A stretch of DNA of 34,532 nucleotides from Myxococcota bacterium (GTDB lineage Bacteria; Myxococcota_A; UBA9160; JAFDET01), in the NCBI GenBank assembly GCA_028278065.1, contig JANQFA010000008.1, positions 1 through 34,532 on the forward strand, read 5' to 3'. Both the position numbers and the translations under genes were made by a program. How positions within the stretch are numbered: the stretch's first letter is position 1; every line of letters starts with the position of its first letter. This document shows positions 1-13,632 of the stretch, in pieces. The notes beneath the pieces were generated by a model. That model was given only the letters and a program-made list of their open reading frames with translations, had not been told where the DNA came from and made no database searches.

Positions 1-415
<415 letters not shown>

Positions 416-573
416 GAACTTGGCGAGAACGGCAATGCCCTCCCGAAGGAGCGCACGGCCGGCTCTGTTCTTGTGTTCGGATGCAACGACACACTCCGGT
501 GGAGCGCGCCGCTGCGCGTTTCTTTGTGCTCTGGTTCTAGGAACCCGTCACCGTCCGAAACAGCGACACCGAT

Positions 574-589
574 CCCGTTCGAGAACGGG
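574..589 (-). other. perfect inverted repeat in the rrn leader
   Basis: The minus strand reads CCCGTTCTCGAACGGG, a 6-bp stem with a 4-base loop lying 30 bases after boxA. This is where a boxB/boxC-like hairpin is found in many rrn leaders. Confidence 0.5.
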
Positions 590-618
590 TCGCGGCCGCT
601 GTCCGCACGCTATTCCGT

Positions 619-631
619 TTGTCAAAGACCG
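619..631 (-). promoter_or_regulatory. boxA-like rRNA antitermination site
   Basis: The minus strand reads GGTCTTTGACAA, which resembles the bacterial rrn boxA (consensus TGCTCTTTAACA) bound by NusB-NusE(S10). It sits about 205 bases before mature 16S, inside the leader, where boxA is expected. The assignment rests on motif and position only. Confidence 0.6.
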
Positions 632-697
632 GTCGAGTCCCACGGGCCAAGCCTGTCAGGGGCTTGCGGGGAAGGCCTCGACTCCGAAGAGACGAAT

Positions 698-726
698 CCC
701 GCCAAAAGGCCTCTGGCCTCGGCGGG
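698..726 (-). other. nested hairpin at the 5' end of the rrn leader
   Basis: CCCGCC (726-721) pairs with GGCGGG (703-698) and encloses a second stem, AGGCC/GGCCT. The predicted transcription start falls at or just before the first arm, so the primary rRNA transcript would begin with this structure. It could protect the 5' end, act in early pausing, or be a weak tyrS terminator; the short T run is inside the hairpin rather than after it, which argues against a normal intrinsic terminator. Confidence 0.5.
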
Positions 727-732
727 TTGCGG

Positions 733-761
733 AACATAAAGCAGGGTCCTGGATCGGTCAA
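733..761 (-). promoter_or_regulatory. rrn operon promoter, sigma70 type
   Basis: On the minus strand there is TTGACC (756-761), a 17-base spacer and TATGTT (733-738). This is close to consensus and lies between the end of tyrS (809) and 16S. Transcription would begin near 725-728. The -35 box is only about 48 bases past the tyrS stop codon, so read-through from tyrS is possible. Confidence 0.75.
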
Positions 762-808
762 CGCCCCCCAGGGGATTCGGAGGCGATTTCGGGCTCTTTT
801 CGCCGGAA

Positions 809-2035
809 TCAGCGGACCCGGATCCGGGCAAAACGGCGTTTGCCGACCTGTAATAGGTAGGGGCCGCCCACCGCCAGCCGATGCCGCGGGTCGTCGACCC
901 TGGATCCATCCACGCGCACCGCGCCCTGGCTGACCAGGCGACGCGCCTCGCTGTTCGAGCCGGCCAGGCCCGCAGTCGAGATCGCCGCGAGCAGGCCCAG
1001 CGAGCCGTCCTCGCCGGCGAGCTCCACCTCGTCGATCTCTTCGGGAATGCCACCCTGCTGGACCACACTGCGGAAGTGGGCGCGGGCGCCCTCGGCGGCG
1101 TCCGCTCCGTGGAAGCGCTCGACGATGCGCCAGGCCATCTCGTGCTTGAGTGCCAGGGGATCGCCACCGCCCTCGCCGACGGCCCGGCGTGCGCCAGCCA
1201 GGTCGTCCCACTGTCCGAACGAGAGCAGGTCGAACCACTCGAGCATCAGCCCGTCGGAGATGCTCATCGTCCGGCCGTAGGCCTCCTCGGGCGGATCGGT
1301 GATCCCGACCAGATTGCCGAGGCTCTTGGACATCTTGTCCGCGCCGTCGGTCCCCACGAGCAGGGGATGGGTGATCACCGCCTGCGGATGCCTCCCGTGG
1401 TGGCGCTGGATCTCGCGACCCATCAGGAGGTTGAAGGTCTGATCGGTTCCGCCCAGCTCCACGTCGGCCTCGAGGGCGACCGAGTCGTACCCCTGCACGA
1501 TCGGATACAGGAACTCGTGCAGCGAGATGGGCGTCTCCTCCGCGTAGCGCCGCGCAAAGTCGTCGCGCTCGAGCATGCGCGCGACGGTGACCTGGGAGCA
1601 GAGGCGCACCAGATCCGACGCGACCATCGCTTCCATCCACTCCGAGTTGAAGCGCACCTCGGCGCGCTCCGTGTCGAGGATCAGTCCGACCTGGGATACG
1701 TAGGTCTCGGCGTTCTTCTTCACCTCCTCCGCGTCCAGAGCAGGCCGGGTCTTCTTCTTGCCCGACGGATCGCCGATGCGGGCCGTGAAGTCCCCGATCA
1801 GGAAGATCGGCACGTGGCCGAGGTCCTGGAACGCCTCGAGCTTGCGCAGCACCAGGGTGTGCCCGAGGTGAAGATCCGGGGACGACGGATCCATGCCCAG
1901 CTTGACGCGCAGCGGCGGGCCACCGGACAGGGATTCGGCGAGGCGCGCGCGCAGGTCGTCTACACCGTGGAACTCGACGGCACCCTCGGCCATGATCTCG
2001 AGCTGGCGCTCGATCTCCTTCTCGGAACCGCTCAC
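809..2035 (-). CDS. tyrS: tyrosyl-tRNA synthetase (408 aa)
   Basis: Charges tRNA-Tyr with tyrosine in the cytoplasm. It is a class I synthetase: the HIGH motif is HLGHT (residues 56-60) and the KMSKS motif is intact (about 234-238). The motif context and roughly 400-aa length fit the TyrZ/type 2 bacterial TyrRS group. The last ~65 residues form an S4-like RNA-binding domain (SEARRLVSQGAVRVDG). The reading frame is open further upstream, but the GTG at 2035 is chosen because it overlaps the stop of the preceding cyclo-ligase gene as GTGA and gives a normal N-terminus. It is the last gene of the zapB-zapA-cyclo-ligase-tyrS run, directly upstream of the rRNA promoter. No clear intrinsic terminator follows it. 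Confidence 0.96.
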   Translation of the reverse strand: MSGSEKEIERQLEIMAEGAVEFHGVDDLRARLAESLSGGPPLRVKLGMDPSSPDLHLGHTLVLRKLEAFQDLGHVPIFLIGDFTARIGDPSGKKKTRPALDAEEVKKNAETYVSQVGLILDTERAEVRFNSEWMEAMVASDLVRLCSQVTVARMLERDDFARRYAEETPISLHEFLYPIVQGYDSVALEADVELGGTDQTFNLLMGREIQRHHGRHPQAVITHPLLVGTDGADKMSKSLGNLVGITDPPEEAYGRTMSISDGLMLEWFDLLSFGQWDDLAGARRAVGEGGGDPLALKHEMAWRIVERFHGADAAEGARAHFRSVVQQGGIPEEIDEVELAGEDGSLGLLAAISTAGLAGSNSEARRLVSQGAVRVDGSRVDDPRHRLAVGGPYLLQVGKRRFARIRVR

Positions 2036-2619
2036 CCTTCCTCCCCGTTCTCGCAGATGCCGGCCTCGGTCACGATCGCGTCCATCGCCCGGTCGCCCGG
2101 CCCGTGGGGCACCCCGTCGACCACCTGGAACGTCCAGCCCACGCCCACGAGGAGCGGCCTTCCCACCGGCGTATCGATGAAGGCCCGATCGTAGTGGCCG
2201 CCGCCGCGGCCCAGCCGATTCCCCCTGCGATCGAAGGCCACCCCCGGCACCACCACCAGCGAGCGCGGCTCGGCCCTCGGAGCCCCGGCGGGCGGCTCCG
2301 CCACACCGTAGCGCCCCGCCTCGAGGTCGTCCCAACGCTCGGCGGCGGCAAACACGAGAGCCTCGCCCTCGAAGCGCGGCAACAGCGCGCGCTTCCCGGC
2401 CGCGCGCACGGCCTCGAAGAGCGGGCGCGTCGGCAGCTCGTCGGGGAGGGACGCATACAGCCCGACCTCGGCGGCGAGCGCGAAGGCGGGCAACGCCGCC
2501 ACGTGACCCGCCATCGCCCGCCCGGCCCGCTCCGCGTCGGCCTCGGACACGGCGCGTCGGAGCTCCCGCATCGTCGCGCGCAGCGCGCCCTTGCGCGCGG
2601 CGAGTGTCGAGCCGGCCAT
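2032..2619 (-). CDS. 5-formyltetrahydrofolate cyclo-ligase (195 aa)
   Basis: Converts 5-formyl-THF to 5,10-methenyl-THF using ATP, returning a storage or inhibitory folate to the one-carbon pool (YgfA/Fau/MTHFS family). Near the C-terminus it has the signature GRGGGHYDR (canonical G-M-G-G-G-Y-Y-D-R), and the N-terminus has the basic Lys/Arg-rich start typical of the family (RKGALRATMRELRR). ATG at 2619 gives the usual ~190-200 aa. It lies 5 bases after zapA and overlaps tyrS by 4 bases (GTGA). In many proteobacteria zapA and this gene flank the 6S RNA gene; here there is no room for it. Family assignment is secure; the specific symbol is left open. Confidence 0.93.
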   Translation of the reverse strand: MAGSTLAARKGALRATMRELRRAVSEADAERAGRAMAGHVAALPAFALAAEVGLYASLPDELPTRPLFEAVRAAGKRALLPRFEGEALVFAAAERWDDLEAGRYGVAEPPAGAPRAEPRSLVVVPGVAFDRRGNRLGRGGGHYDRAFIDTPVGRPLLVGVGWTFQVVDGVPHGPGDRAMDAIVTEAGICENGEEG

Positions 2620-2624
2620 GGGCC

Positions 2625-2945
2625 TCAGGCGCTGCCCGACACCTCGGACGAGGCGGCGGACTCCACCAGCTCGATCAGCGCACGCACGCGCTCGGGGTCG
2701 ATGGGCTCTCCCGGGGCGAGGGAGTTCTTCTCCCGCTGCGCGATGTAGCGGTTGGCGACGTTGAGCGCGGCGAGGACGGCCGTCTGCAGGGTGTCCACCG
2801 TGCCGGTCTTGTCGTGGATGCGGCGCATGGTCTCGTCCACCAGCGCTGCCGCGGCCTCGATCTGCTCCTCGGCGGCAGGCGTTCCGTCGCTGGCGATGCG
2901 GTAGTCCTGGCCGAGGATGCGCACCCGGATCGCGGCCCGGCTCAC
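2625..2945 (-). CDS. zapA: cell division protein ZapA (106 aa)
   Basis: A small Z-ring-associated protein that bundles FtsZ filaments at mid-cell. It has the family pattern: an N-terminal beta region with RVRILGQDYRIAS (residues 7-19), a helix with EEQIEAAAALVDETMRRI, and then the characteristic VLAALNVANRYI segment followed by a coiled-coil end. Length is typical. The start is GTG at 2945, overlapping the stop of the zapB-like gene as GTGA. It is followed within 5 bases by the folate cyclo-ligase gene. The pairing with a short coiled-coil gene just upstream supports a division role. Confidence 0.92.
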   Translation of the reverse strand: MSRAAIRVRILGQDYRIASDGTPAAEEQIEAAAALVDETMRRIHDKTGTVDTLQTAVLAALNVANRYIAQREKNSLAPGEPIDPERVRALIELVESAASSEVSGSA

Positions 2946-3208
2946 CCGTCGCCGTCCTTGGAGCGCGCCAGCTCCGCGTCCAGCCGGTCCAGCTCCTCGA
3001 TGAGCTGGTCGAGACGCTTGCCGGTGGCAGCACGACGCGCGTTCAGGTCTTCGATCTCGCGCTCGCTCTCGCGAATGCGGACTTCCCGCTCCTTGAGCTG
3101 CGTCCGCAGTGCTGCGATCTCGTCCGTCGCGCGCTGGTGTCGATCGACCAGGGACGTCACGGCTTCTTCGAGCCGTTTGAAGTCGTGAATGTCGATCGAG
3201 TCGGGAAT
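2942..3208 (-). CDS. short coiled-coil protein, ZapB-like (88 aa), probable ATT start
   Basis: Almost the whole product is a predicted coiled coil: a FKRLEEAVTSLVDRH start, then long heptads rich in Glu/Arg/Leu (residues ~10-82), with an acidic tail. Such proteins sit directly before zapA in deltaproteobacteria and are regarded as ZapB-like Z-ring factors; function here is inferred from form and neighbour. No ATG, GTG or TTG lies in frame before the conserved FKRLEE segment without running back into gltD. The ATT at 3208 is preceded by GGAGG (3216-3220) at 7 bases and by a plausible promoter, so I place the start there. The next in-frame normal start is GTG at 3160, which would remove 16 residues of the coiled coil. 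The 3' end overlaps zapA (GTGA). Confidence 0.72.
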   Translation of the reverse strand: MPDSIDIHDFKRLEEAVTSLVDRHQRATDEIAALRTQLKEREVRIRESEREIEDLNARRAATGKRLDQLIEELDRLDAELARSKDGDG

Positions 3209-3231
3209 CGGCCCCCCTCCGACTGTTTTCG

Positions 3232-3261
3232 AGAGTAACCGGCTCCGCCGAAGGGCGTCAA
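3232..3261 (-). promoter_or_regulatory. probable promoter of the zapB-like/zapA operon
   Basis: On the minus strand: TTGACG (3256-3261), an 18-base spacer, TACTCT (3232-3237). Initiation near 3225 would give a leader of about 17 bases ending in GGAGG and the proposed ATT start. It lies in the 80-base gap after gltD. The -10 box is weak. Confidence 0.45.
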
Positions 3262-3288
3262 GGCGGATCCGCGTCGGAGGGTGGATTC

Positions 3289-4747
3289 CTAGACGAAGGC
3301 CGAGCGCGACTGGAGTCGCGACGCGCCGCGCAGGTACGCATCGACTGCGCGCGCGGCCTCGCGGCCCTCCCACTGCGCCCACACGACGAGCGATTGACCG
3401 CGACGGCAGTCACCGGCAGCGAACACGCCGGGCTCGCTCGTCGCGAAATCCCCGAGTCCGGCGTGCACGTTGCCGCGTGGGTCGAGCTCGACGCCGAGCC
3501 CCTCGACCAGCCCTTCGTGGACGGGATGGACGAAGCCCATGGCCAGGAGCACCAGGTCGGCGGGCAGCTCGAAGTCGGTCCCCGGCAGCTCCCTCATCGT
3601 GTTCATGAGCGGGCGGTTCAGCGGATCGCGCTCGAACCCGACCTGGACGCCCCGCAGGGCGGTCACGCGCCCGTCCTTGCCGGCCAGCTCCTTGGTCATC
3701 AGGGCGTAGCGGCGCTCACCGCCCTCGGCGTGGGAGCTCGAGACGTTGAAGTAGTACTTCTTGGCCAGCGGCCACGGCTCTGACTCGTGCCGCCCGCGGG
3801 GCGGCTCCGGCAGGAGCTCGAGCGAGGTCACCGACCTGGCTCCCTGACGGTGGGAGGTCCCGATGCAGTCGGAGCCGGTGTCGCCTCCCCCGAGGACGAT
3901 CACGTGCTTGTCGGTCGCCAGGATCTCGGGGGCGTCGACCGGGTCCCCGGCGTTGCGCCGGTTCTGCTGGGTGAGGAAGTCCATCGCAAAGTGCACGCCG
4001 TCCAGATCGCGTCCGGGCACGGGCAGATCGCGCGGGCGCTCGGACCCCATGCAGAGGAGCACCGCGTCGAAGGACTTGCGCAGCTCGGCGACCAGCAGGT
4101 CCACCCCCACATGCACGCCCGTCTGGAAGGAGATGCCCTCCTCACGGAGCTGCTCGAGGCGGCGATCGATCACGTCCTTCTCGAGCTTGAAGTCGGGGAT
4201 GCCGTAGCGGAGCAGCCCGCCGATCCGCTCGTTCTTCTCGAAGACGGTGACGGTGTGGCCGGCGCGGGTCAGCTGCTGGGCGGCCGAGAGCCCAGCCGGT
4301 CCGGATCCCACCACGGCCACCGAACGACCGCTGCGCCGCTCCGGAAGAACCGGCTTGATCCAGCCCTCCTCCCAGCCGCGGCGCACGATCTCCCACTCCA
4401 CCTGCTTGATCGTGACCGGATCCTGGTTGATGCCCAGCACGCAGGCCTGCTCGCAGGGTGCGGGGCAGACCATGCCCGTGAACTCGGGAAAGTTGTTGGT
4501 GGAGTGGAGCCTCGCGAGGGCGTCCTCCCACTTGTCCCGGAAGACCAGATCGTTGAAGTCCGGGATGATGTTGCCGAGCGGGCAGCCCTCGTTGCAGAAC
4601 GGGATGCCGCAGTCCATGCAGCGGGCCGCCTGGTCCCGGGTCTTGTCCCGCGGGAAGTCCTCCTGGACGCACTCCCAGTCCTTCAGCCTCTCGTCGACCG
4701 GCCGGTACTCGACGCCCTCACGGCCCCTCTTGAGGAAGCCCCTCACA

Positions 4748-4755
<8 letters not shown>
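3289..4755 (-). CDS. gltD: glutamate synthase (NADPH) small subunit (488 aa)
   Basis: Beta subunit of glutamate synthase: takes electrons from NADPH through FAD to the large subunit for glutamate formation in ammonia assimilation. Visible features are an N-terminal cysteine set for [4Fe-4S] clusters (C46, C49, C54, C58 and C97, C101, C105), a FAD-binding GSGPAG (150-155) and a NADPH-binding GGGDTGSD (289-296). Close to the C-terminus [16 protein letters not shown] is the typical pyridine nucleotide-disulfide oxidoreductase ending. Length matches the family. The ATG at 4755 overlaps the gltB stop by 8 bases and has a GGAG at 7 bases. It is the last gene of asnC-gltB-gltD, followed by an 80-base gap. 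Confidence 0.97.
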
Positions 4756-9411
<4,656 letters not shown>

Positions 9412-9412
<1 letters not shown>

Positions 9413-9960
9413 CAGCTTCCCTCCGCCGTCCGCTTGATGCGCGGGCCCTGCTGTCGTCGCGGGCGTTTCCTGCGGCCCGCCGCCTCGGGCTCCAGGCCGA
9501 CCCGGGTCCGCTCCGTGTGCGTAGAGAGCACGACCATCGTCTCGGTCCGGGTCACGCCGTCGATGGAGCGCATGCGGCCGATGAGGTGCTCGAGGCTCTC
9601 GGTGTTCTCCGTCTTCACCTTGAGGATCAGGGTGTGGTGTCCGGTCACGTGGTGGCAGTCGAGGACGTCGGCGATGTGGCCGATCTCGCGCTCGAAAGCG
9701 CCGATCGCCTCGGGATGGTCGATCGACACCCCGATGAAGGCGGCGACGTCCTTGCCCAGCCGCCGGGCATCCACCTGGGCGACATAGCCCGTGATCACGC
9801 CGGCCTGCTCCAGCTTGTGGATCCGCTCCATGATCGACGAGGCGGTGAGACCCACCTTCTCGCCGATGGCAGCCAGGGGCTGCTTGCAGTTCTCCTGCAG
9901 GAGATCGAGGATGCCGAGGTCGGTGGCATCCGGGTGATACTCGGAGGGATCGAATTTCAT
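9412..9960 (-). CDS. Lrp/AsnC family transcriptional regulator (182 aa)
   Basis: DNA-binding regulator that responds to amino acids. The N-terminal winged helix-turn-helix spans about residues 14-60 ([20 protein letters not shown] for the HTH core) and a RAM/effector domain spans about 73-150. After this comes a basic tail (about 158-182, [10 protein letters not shown]...) not usual for the family, whose last residues are encoded in the first copy of the 36-bp repeat. The product is 20-30 residues longer than common AsnC proteins. ATG at 9960 follows a good promoter with a leader of about 19 bases and only a weak ribosome site. Its stop overlaps the gltB start (TGATG), so it most likely senses an amino acid and controls gltBD and itself. 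Lrp controls gltBD in E. coli, but as an unlinked gene. Confidence 0.93.
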
Positions 9961-9985
9961 TTGGGAAATACCCGCTAGAGCCGAA

Positions 9986-10015
9986 TGAATACGCCATCAA
10001 GCGGCTTTTCGTCAA
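9986..10015 (-). promoter_or_regulatory. sigma70 promoter of asnC-gltB-gltD
   Basis: On the minus strand: TTGACG (10010-10015), an 18-base spacer, TATTCA (9986-9991). Initiation would be near 9979, about 19 bases before the asnC ATG. It is the only AT-rich patch in the 135-base gap between asnC and the GDPD gene. A GC-rich palindrome around 10069-10079 (CCCCCGCGGGG) lies upstream. Autoregulation by the Lrp-type protein is likely but no operator can be named by eye. Confidence 0.7.
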
Positions 10016-10095
10016 GATGAACCACCGATCGCGCCACAAGAGCGCAGGATCGTTGCGGTTTGCATTGACCCCGCGGGGGTCCAGGGAGATCGCGC

Positions 10096-10806
10096 CTAGC
10101 CGTCCACCAGCTCGCGCATCACGTCGGGGCGGTTCGTGAAGAGGCCGTCTGCGCCCCAGCCGAGGAGCTGCTCCATGCGGGCCGGGTCGTCCACCGTGAA
10201 GACGTAGACGGCCAGGCCGGCGTCGTGGGCTGCGCCGATGAGGTCGCGGGTGACGAGCGGGTCCTCGGGGTTGATGGCCTCCGCAGCGAGGGCGCGAGCG
10301 CGCTGGATCATGTCCGCCGGGTAGCGCCGCGAGACGAGCAGCGCGATGCGGGCGGCCGCCTCGGCGTCGCGCAGGCGCGCGAGGACCGGGTCGTAGAACG
10401 AGGAGAACAGCGTGGGCTCGAGGAGTCCACGCGCGCGCACCGCCGCCGCCGCCGCCGCCTCCATGCCACGGTACGAGCGCTCCACACCGCGCTTGAGCTC
10501 GAGGTTGAAGGGGATCGCCGCTCCGAAGCGGTCCAGAACTGCGTCCAGGGTCGGGACGCGCTCGCCGGCGCCCGCGTCGAAGCGCTGCAGCACCGAGAGC
10601 TCGACGTCGGCGATCTCCCCCTCCCCGCCCAGGCGCTCGAGCTCGGCGTCGTGAGCTACCACGACCGCGTCGTCGCGTGTGGTGTGCAGATCGATCTCGA
10701 TCATGTCCGCACGCATCTCGATCGCCAGCTCGTAGGCGGGGAACGTGTTCTCGGGCCGGTAGGCCGAGGCGCCACGATGGGCGATGACCAGGGGACGGAC
10801 GCTCAT
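10096..10806 (-). CDS. glycerophosphodiester phosphodiesterase, cytoplasmic UgpQ type (236 aa)
   Basis: Hydrolyses glycerophosphodiesters from phospholipid turnover to sn-glycerol-3-phosphate and an alcohol. The catalytic signature is clear: HRGAS at residues 10-14, PENT (18-21), the metal-binding EIDLH (37-41) and AHD (51-53), in a TIM-barrel of normal length. A late [11 protein letters not shown] motif is typical. No signal peptide is seen, so it should act in the cytoplasm, like UgpQ rather than periplasmic GlpQ. The reading frame is open far upstream, but the ATG at 10806 overlaps the glpK stop (ATGA) and gives the proper N-terminus. With glpK it feeds one product pool, glycerol-3-phosphate. 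Confidence 0.93.
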   Translation of the reverse strand: MSVRPLVIAHRGASAYRPENTFPAYELAIEMRADMIEIDLHTTRDDAVVVAHDAELERLGGEGEIADVELSVLQRFDAGAGERVPTLDAVLDRFGAAIPFNLELKRGVERSYRGMEAAAAAAVRARGLLEPTLFSSFYDPVLARLRDAEAAARIALLVSRRYPADMIQRARALAAEAINPEDPLVTRDLIGAAHDAGLAVYVFTVDDPARMEQLLGWGADGLFTNRPDVMRELVDG

Positions 10807-12290
10807 TCTTCCCAGGCGAGCGAGCGCTCCACGGCGCGCTTCCAGCCGGCGTAGAGCTCGTCGCGGCGGGCGACCTCCATGCGCGGCTCGAAGACCGTGC
10901 CGCCCTCGGTGGTGGACTCCACCGCGCTGCGATCGGACCAGACGCCGGTGGCCAGGCCCGCGAGCGCGGCCGCGCCGAAGGCCGTGACCTCGAGAAGCGG
11001 CGGCCGGCGCACGGGGACGCCCAGGAGATCGGCCTGGAACTGCATCAGGAAGTCGTTGCGACAGGCGCCGCCGTCCACGCGCAGAGTCCCGAGGGCGAGG
11101 CCCGAATCCCGCTCGAGACACTCGACCACGTCTCGGGTCTGGTAGGCGATCGACTCCAGCGCGGCCCGGATGAGATGCTCGCGTCCGGTCCCCCGGGTGA
11201 GGCCCACCAGTGCGCCGCGCGCCCGCTCGTCCCAGTAGGGGGCTCCGAGGCCGACGAATGCGGGTACCAGGTACACGCCGCCCGTATCGTCGACGGCACG
11301 CGCAGCGGACTCGCTCTCGGCGGCATCGGCCACCAGGCCGAGCCCGTCGCGCAGCCACTGCACGGCGGCGCCCGCCACGAAGATGCTCCCTTCGAGCGCG
11401 TACTCCACCTGGCCGTCGATTCCCCAGGCCAGCGTGGTCACCAGGCCGGTCTTGCTGGTCGGAGCCTCGGCGCCGGTATTCATGAGCAGGAAGCAGCCCG
11501 TACCGTAGGTGTTCTTGGCCGTTCCCGGTGCGTGGCAGCCCTGTCCGAAGAGCGCAGCCTGCTGGTCGCCGGCCGCGCCGGCCAGGGGCACGGGGGCCCC
11601 CAGGCAGGCGGGATCCGCCTCGCCGAAGATACCGCTCGAGTCGCACACCTCCGGGAGCATCTCGCGCGGAATGCGGAGCTCCGAAAGCAGGACGTCGTCC
11701 CAGTCGCGCTCGTGGATGTTGTAGACGAGGGTGCGCGAGGCGTTGGAGTACTCGGTGGCGTGCACCCGCCCACCCGTGAGCTTCCAGAGCAGCCAGCTGT
11801 CCACCGTTCCGAAGCAGAGCTCGCCGCGCTCCGCGCGCTGCTGGGCGCCCGACACGGCGTCGAGGATGAAGCGGATCTTCGTGGCGGAGAAGTAGGCGTC
11901 GATGACCAGACCGGTGCGGCTGCGGACCTCGTCTTCGAGGCCCCGCGCACGGAGCTCGTCGCAGATCGGCGCGGTCTGACGGGATTGCCAGACGATGGCC
12001 GGGTGGATCGGCTCCCCCGTCGCGCGGTCCCAGACCACGGCGGTCTCGCGTTGGTTCGTGATCCCGACCGCCGCGAGATCCGAGGCGGCGATCCCCGCCT
12101 TGTCCAGGGCACCGCGGGCTGCGCGCAGCTGGGTGTCCCAGATCTCCGCGGGATCGTGCTCCACCCAGCCGGGTCTGGGGAAGTGCTGTGTGAATTCGAA
12201 CTGCTCCAGCCCCCGGACGGCACCGGCCTCGTCGAAGACGAGCGCGCGCGAAGAGGTGGTTCCCTGGTCGAGCGAGAGGACGTAGGCCAT
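10803..12290 (-). CDS. glpK: glycerol kinase (495 aa)
   Basis: Phosphorylates glycerol with ATP to sn-glycerol-3-phosphate. FGGY-family hallmarks: [12 protein letters not shown] (residues 8-19), GWVEHDP (41-47), GITNQRET (76-83), the catalytic aspartate in [14 protein letters not shown], and [15 protein letters not shown]. Length equals that of other bacterial GlpK proteins. ATG at 12290 is the natural start; the 55-base gap before it has no good Shine-Dalgarno sequence and no strong promoter, so it may be transcribed from ftsY. It overlaps the downstream GDPD gene as ATGA. No glpF or glpD is visible in this window. Confidence 0.97.
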   Translation of the reverse strand: MAYVLSLDQGTTSSRALVFDEAGAVRGLEQFEFTQHFPRPGWVEHDPAEIWDTQLRAARGALDKAGIAASDLAAVGITNQRETAVVWDRATGEPIHPAIVWQSRQTAPICDELRARGLEDEVRSRTGLVIDAYFSATKIRFILDAVSGAQQRAERGELCFGTVDSWLLWKLTGGRVHATEYSNASRTLVYNIHERDWDDVLLSELRIPREMLPEVCDSSGIFGEADPACLGAPVPLAGAAGDQQAALFGQGCHAPGTAKNTYGTGCFLLMNTGAEAPTSKTGLVTTLAWGIDGQVEYALEGSIFVAGAAVQWLRDGLGLVADAAESESAARAVDDTGGVYLVPAFVGLGAPYWDERARGALVGLTRGTGREHLIRAALESIAYQTRDVVECLERDSGLALGTLRVDGGACRNDFLMQFQADLLGVPVRRPPLLEVTAFGAAALAGLATGVWSDRSAVESTTEGGTVFEPRMEVARRDELYAGWKRAVERSLAWEE

Positions 12291-12328
12291 GGGTGGGGAG
12301 CTTGGCGCAACCCGGCGCGGGCGAACAA

Positions 12329-12339
12329 CCCGAATCGGG
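12329..12339 (-). terminator. weak hairpin with short T-rich tail after ftsY
   Basis: On the minus strand CCCG-ATT-CGGG is followed by TTGTT, in the 55-base gap after the ftsY stop. The stem is only 4 bp, so this is at most a partial terminator. Confidence 0.25.
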
Positions 12340-12345
12340 CCGTGA

Positions 12346-13566
12346 TCAGCTCTCCGCGTCGAACAGGGCCTCGACGAACTCTCCGGCGGAGAAGTCGCGC
12401 AGGTCGTCGACGCCCTCGCCCACGCCCACGTAGCGGACCGGGATGCCGAACTCGTCGGCGAGCCCCACCACCACGCCCCCCTTGGCCGTCCCGTCCAGCT
12501 TGGTGAGGATCAGGCCCGTGACCGGCGCCACCTCGGTGAAGAGGCGGGCCTGGCTGATGGCGTTCTGGCCCGTGTTGGAGTCCAGCACCAGGAGGGTCTC
12601 GTGGGGCGCGCCCTCGACCTCGCGGCCGAGGACCCGGGCGATCTTGGAGAGCTCCTCCATGAGCGGCTTCTGGGTCTGCAGGCGGCCCGCCGTATCGATG
12701 ATGGCCAGGTCGGCGTCGCGCGCGAGCGCCGCCTTGACCGTGTCGAAGGCCACTGCGGCGGGATCCCCCCCGGCCTGGCCTGCGACCACCTCGCAGCCCA
12801 CCCGCTCGCCCCACACCTGGAGCTGCTCGATGGCGGCGGCGCGGAACGTGTCGCCCGCACCCAGCACCACCTTGCGCCCCGCGCGCGCCTGCTGCGCGGC
12901 CAGCTTGCCGATGCTGGTGGTCTTGCCCGAGCCGTTCACCCCGAGCACCAGGATCACGTGCAGCGGCCGCGCCAGCTCGCTGGCCGCTCCCTCCGCGCGC
13001 TCGAGCTTGGCTCGGATCGCCTTGCGCAGGACGGACTCGACGGAGGCGGCGTCCTGACCCGCGGCCTCCTTGCGCACGACCTGGAGCAGGTCATCCGCGG
13101 TGCGAACGCCCAGGTCCGCCGAGAAGAGGAGCGCTTCGAGCTCCGCCAGCGCGTCCTCGTCGAGGGCGCGCCCGCCGAGAAGTCCCCCGACGCGTCCGAC
13201 GAGTGCCTCGCGGGTACGCGCCAGCCGATCCCACAGCCGGACCGGCGGGGCGGGCTCCGGCTCGGCGATGGGCTCGGGCTCCGCGACAGGCTCGGGCTCG
13301 GCGACGGGCTCGGGGACGACGACCGGCTCCGGAACGGGCGTCGGGGGCAGCGCTGCTTCGTCCGCGACCGGGACGGAGCCGGCCGGCGGCTCCAGCTCGG
13401 GTCGCGGGACGGGCGGCTCGACGCGAGCGGTGGGCTCGGCCTCGCGGCGACCGAACAGGGTCCCGACCGCGATGCCCAGCAGCGCCGGGACCAAGGCGAG
13501 GACCGCCACGGCGAGCGGGGGATTGGCGACGACCCAGTCGGCTAGGGCGGAGATCAGGCTGGACAT
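12346..13566 (-). CDS. ftsY: signal recognition particle receptor FtsY, membrane-anchored (406 aa)
   Basis: SRP receptor GTPase that docks ribosome-SRP complexes at the inner membrane. From the N-terminus: a hydrophobic segment (about residues 15-38) acting as a membrane anchor; a Pro/Glu/Ala/Val linker (about 42-108) built on repeated PEPVAE units; then the NG domain with P-loop [10 protein letters not shown] (209-218), GDTFRAAA (238-245), DTAGR (291-295) and [10 protein letters not shown] (355-364). E. coli FtsY lacks the transmembrane anchor, but such anchors occur in other lineages. ATG at 13566 follows a 66-base gap with a possible -10 (TACTCT) only 9 bases from the start, so the mRNA may have a very short leader. 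Co-directional with smc, as in many genomes. Confidence 0.96.
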   Translation of the reverse strand: MSSLISALADWVVANPPLAVAVLALVPALLGIAVGTLFGRREAEPTARVEPPVPRPELEPPAGSVPVADEAALPPTPVPEPVVVPEPVAEPEPVAEPEPIAEPEPAPPVRLWDRLARTREALVGRVGGLLGGRALDEDALAELEALLFSADLGVRTADDLLQVVRKEAAGQDAASVESVLRKAIRAKLERAEGAASELARPLHVILVLGVNGSGKTTSIGKLAAQQARAGRKVVLGAGDTFRAAAIEQLQVWGERVGCEVVAGQAGGDPAAVAFDTVKAALARDADLAIIDTAGRLQTQKPLMEELSKIARVLGREVEGAPHETLLVLDSNTGQNAISQARLFTEVAPVTGLILTKLDGTAKGGVVVGLADEFGIPVRYVGVGEGVDDLRDFSAGEFVEALFDAES

Positions 13567-13632
13567 GAGGGCCGAAGAGTACAGCGCCGGCCCGCGGCCG
13601 CTATCGGCGGTCCAGGCGAGTGCGGGCCGCGC

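Larger units (their letters stand above)
416..732 (-). other. rRNA leader region (transcribed spacer upstream of 16S)
   Basis: This is the non-coding stretch between the rrn promoter and mature 16S, transcribed leftward. It contains, in transcription order, a hairpin at the probable transcript start (698-726), a boxA-like antitermination site (about 619-631), a perfect inverted repeat (574-589) and further GC-rich stems close to 16S (around 435-465) that could belong to the RNase III processing stalk. The partner strand of that stalk would be in the 16S-23S spacer outside the window. No protein-coding gene is supported here. Confidence 0.8.

Noticed and set aside
2620..2624. 6S RNA gene expected between zapA and the folate cyclo-ligase gene
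   Set aside because: Only 5 bases separate the two genes, so there is no space for it.
13590..13620. Second sigma28-like site before ftsY (GCCGATA on the minus strand)
   Set aside because: No TCAAG/TAAA-like -35 lies about 15 bases upstream, and the surrounding sequence is a GC palindrome.
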